In this document: positions 1-7,523 of the stretch, one piece after another
Position numbering within the stretch: position 1 is the stretch's first letter
How the letters are laid out: the number at the start of each line of letters is the position of its first letter
Origin: Lachnospira multipara ATCC 19207
Lineage (GTDB): Bacteria > Bacillota > Clostridia > Lachnospirales > Lachnospiraceae
Direction: 5' to 3'
Assembly (NCBI RefSeq): GCF_000424105.1
Contig: NZ_AUJG01000013.1
Location: 1-64,000, forward strand
DNA: 64,000 nt
Translations under genes and position numbers: made by a program
The notes under the pieces: generated by a model
What the model was told of the DNA's origin: nothing
Databases searched by the model: none
Seen by the model: only the letters and a program-made list of their open reading frames with translations

Positions 1-224
1 TCACTCATAAAACCGAATAGTACGGTTTTCAACATTTTGACTGGATTATATCTGATTCTGCCAAGCTTATGCTCTGGCACATTTTTCAGATACTTCTCAA
101 GATTCATACCTCCCACGAGTTCGTCAAAAGTAAAAACCGGATCACAGATATCCAAACAATCTGAAATAAAAAATGGTAAAACGCCTTGATTTAGTGTATT
201 ATAATAATTGGTTTGATTTTTCAT
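1..224 (-). CDS. IS1182-like transposase, N-terminal fragment cut by window edge
   Basis: Reading leftwards from an ATG at 224-222, an open frame of about 74 codons runs off the window without a stop. It begins MKNQTNYYNTLNQGVLPFF and contains FTFDELVGGMNLEKYL and a KMLKTVLFGFM stretch. This is the layout of the N-terminal DUF772-type domain of IS1182/IS5-like DDE transposases, where a short leader is followed by a PVKMLK-type helix. The catalytic DDE domain lies outside the window, so activity cannot be judged. A symmetrical hairpin lies just upstream. The family call is from motif memory and the exact IS family is uncertain. Confidence 0.7.
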   Translation of the reverse strand, partial: MKNQTNYYNTLNQGVLPFFISDCLDICDPVFTFDELVGGMNLEKYLKNVPEHKLGRIRYNPVKMLKTVLFGFMS

Positions 225-241
225 GGTAATATTTTACCACG

Positions 242-289
242 AAAAAAGAGAAGTAATCAGCTGTTTTCTGCTATTACTTCTCTTTTTTT
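242..289. terminator. Bidirectional terminator hairpin ahead of the transposase
   Basis: The arms AAAAAAGAGAAGTAAT and ATTACTTCTCTTTTTT form a long near-perfect stem with A-runs on the left and T-runs on the right, so it can terminate in either direction. It lies upstream of the transposase start, where it would block read-through into the element, and it precedes the cheV promoter. Confidence 0.7.
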
Positions 290-370
290 ATGAGCTGATT
301 ATTTCACAGCCCCTTTTTTTATAGGTAATTCCAAGAACTATATTGAAAGTAAAAAAATTATATATTTCGA

Positions 371-399
371 TTGAAAAATATATATTGTTTTGTTATAAT
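371..399 (+). promoter_or_regulatory. sigmaA-type promoter for cheV
   Basis: A TTGAAA -35 (371-376) and a perfect TATAAT -10 (394-399) are separated by 17 bp, about 40 bp upstream of the chosen cheV start. Confidence 0.75.
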
Positions 400-441
400 A
401 TTTACATAAGTTGATCGTGAAACAATATGGAGGAATTAAAT

Positions 442-1338
442 ATGGAAACTAACATTTTACTAGATAGTGGAACTAACGAGCTAGAAGTATTAGAATTTAT
501 CGTTGGTGGAAATCATTATGGAATTAATGTTGCTAAGATAAAGGAAATCGTTCCATTTAATACTGTTACACCAGTTCCAAACTCGCATCCTTGTGTAGAA
601 GGAATTTTTATGCCAAGAGATCTTATGATTACTGTTGTAGATTTGGCAAAGGTAATTAATAGAGAACCTTCAGTGGATCAGAACAGAGATATGTTTATTA
701 TTACAAACTTTAACAAGTTGAATGTAGCTTTCCACGTTCATGCAGTTTGTGGTATTCATAGAGTTTCATGGGCAGACATTATTACTCCAGATGCAACAAT
801 TAGTAATGAAGATTCCGGCGTTGCAACTGGTATTGTAAAGATTGATGGTCAATTAATTGTAATCCTCGATTTTGAAAGAATCGTATCAGAAATCAGTCCA
901 GAGACTGGTTTAAAGGTTTCAGATATTTCAAAGCTCGAAGGAAGAGCAAGAAACGAATCTCATATTGTTATTGCAGAGGATTCTCCACTTCTTATTAAGC
1001 TTATTTCTGATTCTCTTACAAAGTCAGGATATAGTAACCTTACACTTTGTAATAATGGTCAGGAAGCTTGGGATTATTTGTGCTCAGCTAAGGCTGGAGA
1101 AACCGATTTGGATATAGACATTATTATCACTGACTTAGAGATGCCACTTATGGATGGCCATAGACTTACTAAGTTAGTAAAGACAGATGAAGTTTTAAAG
1201 TCCATACCGATTATCATTTTCTCTTCTCTTATCAATGAACAGATGAGAATTAAGGGCGAATCTTTAGGAGCTGATGTTCAGCTTTCAAAACCAGAGATTG
1301 GTCGATTAGTTGAAGAGATTGATAAGCTTTTAAGATGA
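442..1338 (+). CDS. cheV: Chemotaxis coupling protein CheV (CheW + receiver)
   Basis: CheV couples chemoreceptors to CheA and helps adaptation through its phosphorylatable receiver domain. The N-terminal half (about residues 10-155) is CheW-like (LEFIVGGNHYGINVAKIKEI, VEGIFMPRDLMITVVDL). The C-terminal half is a receiver domain with the phospho-acceptor Asp231 in ITDLEMPLMDG and a late Lys (SKPE). The frame opens at 427, but that ATG contains the Shine-Dalgarno GGAGG (429-433), so the ATG at 442, 8 bp downstream, is the likely start (298 aa). It is a single gene with its own promoter and terminator, away from any che operon. cheR lies at the far end of this window. Confidence 0.93.
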   Translation: METNILLDSGTNELEVLEFIVGGNHYGINVAKIKEIVPFNTVTPVPNSHPCVEGIFMPRDLMITVVDLAKVINREPSVDQNRDMFIITNFNKLNVAFHVHAVCGIHRVSWADIITPDATISNEDSGVATGIVKIDGQLIVILDFERIVSEISPETGLKVSDISKLEGRARNESHIVIAEDSPLLIKLISDSLTKSGYSNLTLCNNGQEAWDYLCSAKAGETDLDIDIIITDLEMPLMDGHRLTKLVKTDEVLKSIPIIIFSSLINEQMRIKGESLGADVQLSKPEIGRLVEEIDKLLR

Positions 1339-1369
1339 TTTTTTCTCATTTTTTACACTTCCTCTTATG

Positions 1370-1400
1370 GTGCCGCTCTTATAGAGCGGCACTATTTTTT
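1370..1400 (+). terminator. Terminator of cheV
   Basis: GTGCCGCTCT and AGAGCGGCAC form a perfect 10-bp stem with a 3-nt loop, followed by a T-run (1394-1400). Confidence 0.9.
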
Positions 1401-1517
1401 TAAGGAAAATCCATAAATTCCTTTAAAAAGGTTAATATTTCTAAAAATTTTTCCGATATATTTATAGGTAAAATATTCTAACATATATTTTTAACTTAGA
1501 CTTTAGAATTAATATTC

Positions 1518-1546
1518 TTGTTGATAAATATTATATATGTTAAAAT
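1518..1546 (+). promoter_or_regulatory. Putative promoter for the acidic membrane protein-hisH pair
   Basis: TTGTTG (1518-1523), 17 bp, then TAAAAT (1541-1546), in the AT-rich gap upstream of the TTG start at 1586. Other AT-rich hexamers nearby make the exact choice uncertain. Confidence 0.4.
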
Positions 1547-1585
1547 ATTATTATATAAAAGAACGTGACAAGGTGGTGAATACAT

Positions 1586-3628
1586 TTGCCAAATAATGAC
1601 GAGGACTACCTAAATAAATTGCTTCAATCAGTTGGTGCTGATGAAAATTTAGCCAAGGGAAAGAAGGCTTCTAAGGCTAATTTGTCTGCTGATGAATTAG
1701 AGGAGGAACGCTTATCTAGAGAAGTTAGAAACGCGGTGGATAGGAATAATGCGTCTAACAAGGATGAGAGTATTGAGGTTTTTAATGAGGAGGATGCTAA
1801 TTCTATAGATTCTATAAATCCTGAGGATTTTGCAGATCTTGAGGGCTTAGCTGAAGATGATGAATTAGAAAATGAATTAAATGATGATTTTGATGATGCG
1901 GATTTGTCTGAAGATGACGAGTCGGCGTCTTTGATTGATGCTCTGGGAGATATTATGGACGGCTATAATGATTCAGGGCTTGATTTAAATCTTGAAGATG
2001 AGGCAAATGCAGTCACAGACGATGATGATAATGATGAAGAATTAGACGCAGACGATAATGACCATGAGGATGAAGTCAGTATAGAAGAATCTGAGGACGC
2101 AGATGGTGACGAGGCTGCAGATGATGAGGCTAGTGGCGATGGTGACGAGGCTTCGGATGATGAAGCTGATGGCGATGATGCTGATTTATCTAGTCTTGAG
2201 GATATAATGGCTGAGACTGAGGAGATTGATGAGGAAGAGGCAATTGATCCGGAGGCTGTTAAGGATAATGTAAGCGAAGATGATGGACTAAGCGAGGAGG
2301 AGAAGGATTTAAAGGCAGACGAGGAAATTGACAAATTGCTTAGTGAAACGGATTTAGATGAGGGCATGGATTTAGCATCTAATGATTTGGCTAATGATTT
2401 GGCTGGAGAATTTGCCGATGGTGAATTGTCAGATAATGAAATAGAGCGTCTTGTAAATATGGACTTGGACAACATTATTGAGGATGCTACTTCAGATAGT
2501 ATGTCGGTTGAGGAGTTATTTGCAGAGGACGACGAAGAGATTAGAGAAGATGGCGATGAGGCAGAGGATAGAAAGAAAGAGAAAAAGGAAAAGAAGAAAA
2601 AAGAAAAGAAGGCGAAGAAGTCAAAGGATGAGGTTGAGCTTGACGACTTAATTGAAGAGACTCCTAAAAAGCCAGGTTTTCTTGCAAAGCTTAAGGACAT
2701 TTTCTTTGAGAGTTTGGAAGATGAAGACTTAGAAGAAGAGGATGAGACTAGAGGTAAGTCTAAGAGAAGGACTGATGAAAATGGTAGAATATTAGACGAG
2801 ATTGATGGTGAGGCTGGAGAAGATGGCGCACCAAAGAAGGGCTTCTTTGCAAAGTTTAAGTATAGACTTGAGCAGTGGAAGAAAAAGCAGGCAGAAGAGG
2901 AGGCCCAAGAAGAGGAGCAACAGGCTATTGCTGATGAAGAGGCTAAAAAGGCCAAGGAAGAGAAAAAGGCGGCAGCAAAAGAGGCCAAGGAGGCTAAAAA
3001 GGCTGCGGAGAAGGAAAAACCTAAAAAGGAAAAGAAAGAAAAGCCTAAAAAGGAACCTAAGCCAAAGAAACCTAAGAAACCAAAGCCTGAACCAAAGCCA
3101 GAGGATATCCTAAAAATTAAACCTGTTTCCATGATTATGTTTATTTTATTTGTCGCAGGTGTTATAGTACTATTATTAGTTCTTATTAATGCTGTTAACT
3201 ATGACTACAGTTCTAGTACTGCAAAGAACTATTTTAACAAGGGCGATTATGCAGCGGCATATGAGGCACTTGACGGTTTAAGTTTGAACGAATCAGACAC
3301 GACTTTATATGAACAGGCAAAGACAATCCTCTATGTTGAGAGACAGTATGAGGCTTATACTCTTTATTTGCAAATGAATGACAATACGGAAGCACTTAAT
3401 TCCTTAATTAAGGGAGTTATAGCTTATGATAAATATTGTGACGCGGCGGGTGCACTTGGGGTTTCAGACGAGTTTGAAGCAGCCTACGAAGAAATTCTAA
3501 ATGCCCTTGAAGATACATTTTCAATAGGAGAAAATAAGGCCGAATCATTAGCCGAGATGTATAGTTCAGACTTTACCGAGTATTACTTCGTAATAATAGA
3601 ATACGGGAAAGCGGCAGGTACTGAATGA
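1586..3628 (+). CDS. Uncharacterised acidic/lysine-rich single-pass membrane protein
   Basis: No family recognised. The 680-aa product starts at a TTG preceded by a strong SD (AAGGTGGTGA, 1570-1579). Residues about 1-320 are extremely rich in Asp and Glu. Residues about 320-510 are Lys/Glu/Pro-rich, with KEKKEKPKKEPKPKKPKKPK-like runs. A single hydrophobic segment (MIMFILFVAGVIVLLLVLI) lies near residues 515-535. The roughly 150-residue C-terminal part resembles a TPR-like helical domain (AKNYFNKGDYAAAYEAL). There is no signal peptide, so the charged N-terminus is predicted cytoplasmic and the C-terminal domain outside. The stop codon overlaps the hisH start (ATGA), so the two are probably translationally coupled. 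The layout (charged cytoplasmic tail, one TM, TPR-like segment) recalls the protein at 42385-44001. A function is not assignable. Confidence 0.8.
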   Translation: MPNNDEDYLNKLLQSVGADENLAKGKKASKANLSADELEEERLSREVRNAVDRNNASNKDESIEVFNEEDANSIDSINPEDFADLEGLAEDDELENELNDDFDDADLSEDDESASLIDALGDIMDGYNDSGLDLNLEDEANAVTDDDDNDEELDADDNDHEDEVSIEESEDADGDEAADDEASGDGDEASDDEADGDDADLSSLEDIMAETEEIDEEEAIDPEAVKDNVSEDDGLSEEEKDLKADEEIDKLLSETDLDEGMDLASNDLANDLAGEFADGELSDNEIERLVNMDLDNIIEDATSDSMSVEELFAEDDEEIREDGDEAEDRKKEKKEKKKKEKKAKKSKDEVELDDLIEETPKKPGFLAKLKDIFFESLEDEDLEEEDETRGKSKRRTDENGRILDEIDGEAGEDGAPKKGFFAKFKYRLEQWKKKQAEEEAQEEEQQAIADEEAKKAKEEKKAAAKEAKEAKKAAEKEKPKKEKKEKPKKEPKPKKPKKPKPEPKPEDILKIKPVSMIMFILFVAGVIVLLLVLINAVNYDYSSSTAKNYFNKGDYAAAYEALDGLSLNESDTTLYEQAKTILYVERQYEAYTLYLQMNDNTEALNSLIKGVIAYDKYCDAAGALGVSDEFEAAYEEILNALEDTFSIGENKAESLAEMYSSDFTEYYFVIIEYGKAAGTE

Positions 3629-4230
3629 TTGCAATAATTGATTATGATGCAGGAAATTTAAAAAGCGTAGAGAAAGCGCTACTCTCCCTTAATCAGGAGG
3701 TTTTGGTAACTAGAGATAAGGATGCAATTTTGCAGGCGGATAAGGTTATTTTGCCAGGTGTTGGCTCTTTTGGCGATGCCATGAATAATCTTGATAAGTT
3801 TGATTTAATTGACCCTATTAAAAAATGTGTTGACAATAAGACACCATTTCTTGGGATTTGCTTAGGACTTCAGCTTTTGTTTGAGTCAAGCGATGAATCT
3901 GTTGGGGTTGAAGGATTAAATATTTTGCCTGGAAAAATTCTTAGAATACCTCCAAAAGAGGATTTCAAGATCCCTCACATGGGCTGGAATTCTTTAAATG
4001 TTAAAGAGGATGCAAAGTTATTTAAGGGATTAACTAAAAATCCTTATGTATATTTTGTCCATTCTTATTATTTACAGGCAGCAAATGAAGACATTGTAGC
4101 TGCAACAACTGAGTACACAACTACAATTCATGCAAGTGTGGAGGCTGGAAATGTATTTGCATGTCAGTTCCATCCAGAAAAAAGTAGTAGTGTAGGCTTA
4201 AAGATTTTGGAAAATTTTGCAAATTTATAG
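3625..4230 (+). CDS. hisH: Imidazole glycerol phosphate synthase, glutaminase subunit HisH
   Basis: HisH hydrolyses glutamine and channels ammonia to HisF for histidine synthesis. It is a class I amidotransferase of typical length (201 aa). The nucleophile Cys79 lies in GICLGLQ, and the other triad residues His183 and Glu185 lie in QFHPEKS. The start overlaps the preceding stop by 4 nt (ATGA). hisF follows 50 bp downstream. No other his genes are present here, so the rest of the pathway must be elsewhere. Confidence 0.96.
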   Translation: MIAIIDYDAGNLKSVEKALLSLNQEVLVTRDKDAILQADKVILPGVGSFGDAMNNLDKFDLIDPIKKCVDNKTPFLGICLGLQLLFESSDESVGVEGLNILPGKILRIPPKEDFKIPHMGWNSLNVKEDAKLFKGLTKNPYVYFVHSYYLQAANEDIVAATTEYTTTIHASVEAGNVFACQFHPEKSSSVGLKILENFANL

Positions 4231-4280
4231 GCTAATTTCGTGTGGTAAATGTAAATTGAGAAAATGAATGGAGAAGGTAT

Positions 4281-5039
4281 ATGTTTACAAAGAGAATTAT
4301 TCCTTGCCTTGATTGTAAGGATGGCAGAGTTGTTAAGGGCACTAATTTCGTGGATTTGGTGGATGCCGGTGATCCAGTTTTAGTTGCTTCTATGTATGAT
4401 AAGTCGGGAGCCGATGAGTTGGTTTTCCTTGATATAACTGCTTCTAGCGATGGAAGAAATACAACAGTTGATTTGGTTAGAAAGGTGGCTGAAAAGGTAT
4501 TTATCCCATTTACAGTTGGCGGCGGTATTAGAACTGTGGAGGATTTTAAGGTTTTACTTCGTGAGGGTGCTGATAAGATTTCTATTAATTCGGCAGCTAT
4601 TATGAATCCAAACTTAATTTCCGAGGCAGCTTATAAGTTTGGTAGCCAGTGCGTGGTTGTGGCTATTGATGCTAAGCGTGTAGAAGATGGCCATTGGAGC
4701 ATTTATAAAAATGGCGGTCGTGTGGACATGGGCATTGATGCTGTTGAGTGGGCTATGAAGGCTGAAAAGCTTGGCGCTGGTGAGATTTTACTAACAAGTA
4801 TGGACTGTGATGGCACAAAGGCTGGTTATGACTGCGAGCTTACTAAGGCTATTTCTTCAAATGTATCTATTCCAGTAATTGCATCAGGTGGTGCAGGAAA
4901 GATGGAAGATTTTAAAGATGCCTTTACAAAGGGTGGGGCAGATGCAGCACTTGCAGCTTCACTATTCCACTTTAAGGAGCTTGAAATCAAGGACTTAAAG
5001 GAATATTTGGCAAAGGAAAATATTCCTATGAGATTGTAG
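4281..5039 (+). CDS. hisF: Imidazole glycerol phosphate synthase, cyclase subunit HisF
   Basis: A TIM-barrel cyclase that uses HisH-derived ammonia and PRFAR to make imidazole glycerol phosphate and AICAR. The 252-aa length fits the family. The catalytic Asp11 is in [15 protein letters not shown] and Asp130 is in VVAIDAKR. Phosphate-binding glycine loops ([18 protein letters not shown]) are visible. The start is an ATG with an SD-like GGAGAAGG about 5 bp upstream. It is probably co-transcribed with hisH. Short tandem repeats and a terminator follow directly. Confidence 0.97.
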   Translation: MFTKRIIPCLDCKDGRVVKGTNFVDLVDAGDPVLVASMYDKSGADELVFLDITASSDGRNTTVDLVRKVAEKVFIPFTVGGGIRTVEDFKVLLREGADKISINSAAIMNPNLISEAAYKFGSQCVVVAIDAKRVEDGHWSIYKNGGRVDMGIDAVEWAMKAEKLGAGEILLTSMDCDGTKAGYDCELTKAISSNVSIPVIASGGAGKMEDFKDAFTKGGADAALAASLFHFKELEIKDLKEYLAKENIPMRL

Positions 5040-5040
5040 T

Positions 5041-5145
5041 TTTGAAGAAAAACGACATGTAGAATGATATGTGGTTTTGAAGAAAAACGACATGTAGAAT
5101 AATATGGATTTTTGAATAAAAAAGATATGAATATATGATATATAA
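5041..5145. repeat. Three tandem 35-bp repeats downstream of hisF
   Basis: Units start at 5041, 5076 and 5111, exactly 35 bp apart. The first two share TTTGAAGAAAAACGACATGT followed by AGAAT and a similar tail. The third is degenerate (TTTGAATAAAAAAGATATGA). The third unit closely matches a repeat at 44016. It is non-coding DNA between the hisF stop and its terminator. Confidence 0.85.
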
Positions 5146-5190
5146 ACTACCTAGAGATTATTATTAATCTAATTTCTAGGTGGTTTTTTT
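5145..5190 (+). terminator. Terminator of hisH-hisF
   Basis: AACTACCTAGAGAT pairs imperfectly with ATTTCTAGGTGGTT across a short AT-rich loop, followed by seven or more T. Confidence 0.7.
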
Positions 5191-5280
5191 ATGGCTTTTC
5201 TTTGCCAAAAGGAGAGTGGGCGAGTATAATTGTTTCTTGTTTGGATTTTATTGATGAATTAAAGAAAGAGAGACATTTTT

Positions 5281-5958
5281 ATGGAAAAGTTTACTAATTC
5301 CTGGGCGACTAGTCTTAGCGCTGAGTTTGAGAAGGACTACTTTAAAAAGCTAGAGGGATTTATTGATGAAGAATACAGTAGTAAGGAGGTTTTTCCAAAG
5401 AAAGAGGACCTTTTTACAGCACTTAATTTAACGGCTTTAGAGGATGTGAAAGTGGTGATTTTTGGGCAAGATCCATATCATGAAGAAAACCAGGCCCATG
5501 GTTTAGCATTTTCAGTACCCTTATCTCAAAAGAAGATTCCACCTTCATTAAAGAATATCTATAAGGAATTAAATAAGGAGTGCGGCTGCTACATTCCTAA
5601 TAACGGCAACTTAAAGAAATGGGCAAGCCAAGGGGTACTTTTACTAAATACAGTGCTTACAGTTAGGGCACATGAGGCCAATTCCCACAAGGGTAAGGGC
5701 TGGGAGTGCTTTACAGATGAGATTATAAAGACCTTAAATAACGAGGATAGACCTATTGTTTACATGCTTTGGGGCAATAATGCTAAGGAGAAACTTGAGA
5801 TGCTAAATAATCCAAAGCAGCTAGTTTTAACTGCGGCTCATCCAAGTCCACTCTCTGCAAGAAGGGGATTTTTTGACTGCGGACATTTCAAAAAAACTAA
5901 TGAATTTTTAATTAACAATGGATTGTCGCCTATTGACTGGCAAATTGAAAATGTGTAA
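5281..5958 (+). CDS. ung: Uracil-DNA glycosylase (family 1)
   Basis: Removes uracil from DNA to start base-excision repair. The 225-aa length is typical of family 1. The water-activating motif VVIFGQDPYH carries catalytic Asp64, and the Leu-loop motif HPSPLSARRGF carries His187. The uracil-contact region LLLNTVLTVRAHEANSH is intact. The start is an ATG behind a weak SD (AAAGAGAG). It appears to be transcribed separately from hisF, and the following membrane protein gene lies 60 bp downstream. Confidence 0.97.
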   Translation: MEKFTNSWATSLSAEFEKDYFKKLEGFIDEEYSSKEVFPKKEDLFTALNLTALEDVKVVIFGQDPYHEENQAHGLAFSVPLSQKKIPPSLKNIYKELNKECGCYIPNNGNLKKWASQGVLLLNTVLTVRAHEANSHKGKGWECFTDEIIKTLNNEDRPIVYMLWGNNAKEKLEMLNNPKQLVLTAAHPSPLSARRGFFDCGHFKKTNEFLINNGLSPIDWQIENV

Positions 5959-6018
5959 ACTAGGCTAGGTCTTGCAATAATAGCAAGAATAGAGAGAATG
6001 AAATATTTTGGAGGAAAT

Positions 6019-6495
6019 ATGTTTAAAAAGTATATGATTATATTTTTAGTTTCAATGGTTCCTTTAGTAGAGCTTAGAGGTGCTATTCCTATTTCACAGG
6101 GAATGCAGCTTCCACTACTTCAGTCTTACATTGTATGCATGATAGCTAATATGTTACCTATGCCTATTATTTACCTTTTTGCAAGACGTGTGCTTGAGTG
6201 GGGTAAGGATAAGAAGGTCATTGGAAAGTTCTTTACTTTCTGTCTTGAGAAGGGGCATAAAGGTGGAGAGAAGTTAAAAGAGAAGGCTGGTAATGGCTTA
6301 TTCCTTGCATTAGTTTTATTTGTTGGTATTCCAATTCCTGGAACAGGCGCTTGGACAGGAACTCTTGCAGCTTCAATTCTTGACTTTGGTTTTAAGAAGA
6401 GTGTACTTGCAGTATTCCTTGGAGTTTTACTTGCAGGATGCATTATGAGTTTAGTAAGTGCAGGTTTATTTGGTGCAATCTTTAGTTTTGCATAG
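6019..6495 (+). CDS. Small multidrug-export-family (COG2426) membrane protein
   Basis: A 158-aa hydrophobic protein with about four membrane segments and the motifs VPLVELRGAIPIS near the N-terminus and GIPIPGTGAWTG in the middle. These are hallmarks of the Pfam Sm_multidrug_ex/COG2426 family. Despite the name, its function is not firmly established. The ATG at 5998 is rejected as start because the SD (GGAGG, 6010-6014) lies downstream of it, so 6019 is chosen. It may be co-transcribed with ung, since only a small hairpin separates them. Confidence 0.85.
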   Translation: MFKKYMIIFLVSMVPLVELRGAIPISQGMQLPLLQSYIVCMIANMLPMPIIYLFARRVLEWGKDKKVIGKFFTFCLEKGHKGGEKLKEKAGNGLFLALVLFVGIPIPGTGAWTGTLAASILDFGFKKSVLAVFLGVLLAGCIMSLVSAGLFGAIFSFA

Positions 6496-6540
6496 AATTT
6501 AATTAGACTAAACTTTAAATTAAATATAGAAGAATATATT

Positions 6541-6596
6541 AAAACGCAAGATTTAGTGGTATTGATTAATTAGGACTACAAAATCTTGCGTTTTTC
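6541..6596. terminator. Strong terminator after the COG2426 gene
   Basis: AAAACGCAAGATTT and AAATCTTGCGTTTT form a long stem, extended internally by GTGGT/ACTAC, with T-runs to the right and A-runs to the left. It could act in both directions. Confidence 0.85.
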
Positions 6597-6706
6597 TTTA
6601 TTTTTATGAAAATGTGAGAATTCAGTGTTTATGCGGCTTTGAGACGGATACGAATCAAGAAAGCTAGAAAAAATCTAATTTTTTCAAAAAAATTTCAAAA
6701 AAGTAC

Positions 6707-6735
6707 TTGCAATTATGTCGCAACTAGTGTATATT
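6707..6735 (+). promoter_or_regulatory. Promoter of tRNA-Glu
   Basis: TTGCAA (6707-6712), 17 bp, then TATATT (6730-6735). Position +1 would fall about 40 bp before the tRNA. Confidence 0.7.
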
Positions 6736-6779
6736 ATCAAAGTACCGCGCGGCACTAAAGAGTGCGACGGACAAGATAT

Positions 6780-6851
6780 GGCTCGTTGGTCAAGAGGCTA
6801 AGACGCTGCCCTCTCACGGCAGAATCAGGGGTTCGATTCCCCTACGAGCTA
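6780..6851 (+). tRNA. tRNA-Glu (CTC anticodon)
   Basis: The cloverleaf can be drawn directly. The acceptor stem is GGCTCGT/ACGAGCT with a G-U closing pair. The D-arm contains TTGGTCAAGAGG. The anticodon stem is CTGCC/GGCAG with loop CTCTCAC, giving anticodon CTC (reads GAG, Glu). The T-arm is AGGGGTTCGATTCCCCT. The discriminator is A and CCA is not encoded. It stands alone between its own promoter and terminator. Confidence 0.96.
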
Positions 6852-6873
6852 TTCTGTATTATTAGTACTTAGA

Positions 6874-6910
6874 AGTGAGTGGACTTATAATAGTCCACTC
6901 ACTTTAGTTT
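6874..6910 (+). terminator. Terminator of tRNA-Glu
   Basis: AGTGAGTGGACT and AGTCCACTCACT form a perfect 12-bp stem with a 6-nt loop, followed by a T-rich tail. Confidence 0.85.
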
Positions 6911-6949
6911 TATGTTTAAATAATATAGAAGCACAGGGGTTTATTTATT

Positions 6950-6978
6950 TTGTGTTAAAAGCATATTTATAGTATAAT
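6950..6978 (+). promoter_or_regulatory. Promoter of the rimP-nusA-infB operon
   Basis: TTGTGT (6950-6955), 17 bp, then a consensus TATAAT (6973-6978), about 55 bp before rimP. Confidence 0.65.
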
Positions 6979-7032
6979 AACTTTGTGCGTGTTACTAAAA
7001 TTGAATATTTTAAAGAAAGGCAGAGACATTAA

Positions 7033-7500
7033 ATGGGTAAAAGAGAAAGTTACGAAGAAAAAACTGAAATGCTTATTAAACCTATTATCGATGCTAACAA
7101 GGTTGAACTTTTTGACGTTGAATTCGTCAAAGAAGGTAGCGATTGGTACTTAAGAGTTTTCATTGATAAGGAAGGCGGAGTTACTATTGAGGATTGCCAA
7201 AATGTAAGTAGAGCCTTTAATGAAATCTTAGATAAGGAAGATTACATTGACTCTGAGTACATTTTTGAGGTTAGTTCTCCAGGTCTTACAAGACCACTAA
7301 AAAAAGAACGTGATTATGAGAAAAGTATTGGCCGTTTAATTGAAATTAAACTTTATAGTGCGGTAGATGGTGTTAAGGAAGCAGAAGGGATTTTAAAGTC
7401 ATTTGACAAGGACACTATTACAATTGAAATTAACGGACAAGATAAGAATATAGAAAGAAAGAACCTATCTATGATTAGATGGGCTTACGTAGAAGAGTAA
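7033..7500 (+). CDS. rimP: Ribosome maturation factor RimP
   Basis: RimP assists 30S subunit maturation. The 155-aa length and order (alpha/beta N-domain, then SH3-like C-domain) fit the family. The family signature DVEFVKEGSDWYLRVFIDKE and the conserved VSSPGLTRPL are intact. It is the first gene of the nusA-infB operon. Its stop is 23 bp before the nusA start. Confidence 0.96.
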   Translation: MGKRESYEEKTEMLIKPIIDANKVELFDVEFVKEGSDWYLRVFIDKEGGVTIEDCQNVSRAFNEILDKEDYIDSEYIFEVSSPGLTRPLKKERDYEKSIGRLIEIKLYSAVDGVKEAEGILKSFDKDTITIEINGQDKNIERKNLSMIRWAYVEE

Positions 7501-7523
7501 ATTTTTATTTAATGGAGGATAAG

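Noticed and set aside
1963-3132. 389-codon minus-strand frame rich in Ser/Phe
   Set aside because: It is the antisense of the Asp/Glu/Lys-rich coding sequence at 1586-3628; repeated GAx/AAx codons give stop-free reverse frames. It has no SD and no family features.
5041-5145. Possible CRISPR-like repeats after hisF
   Set aside because: Units abut without spacers, only three copies, and no cas genes nearby.
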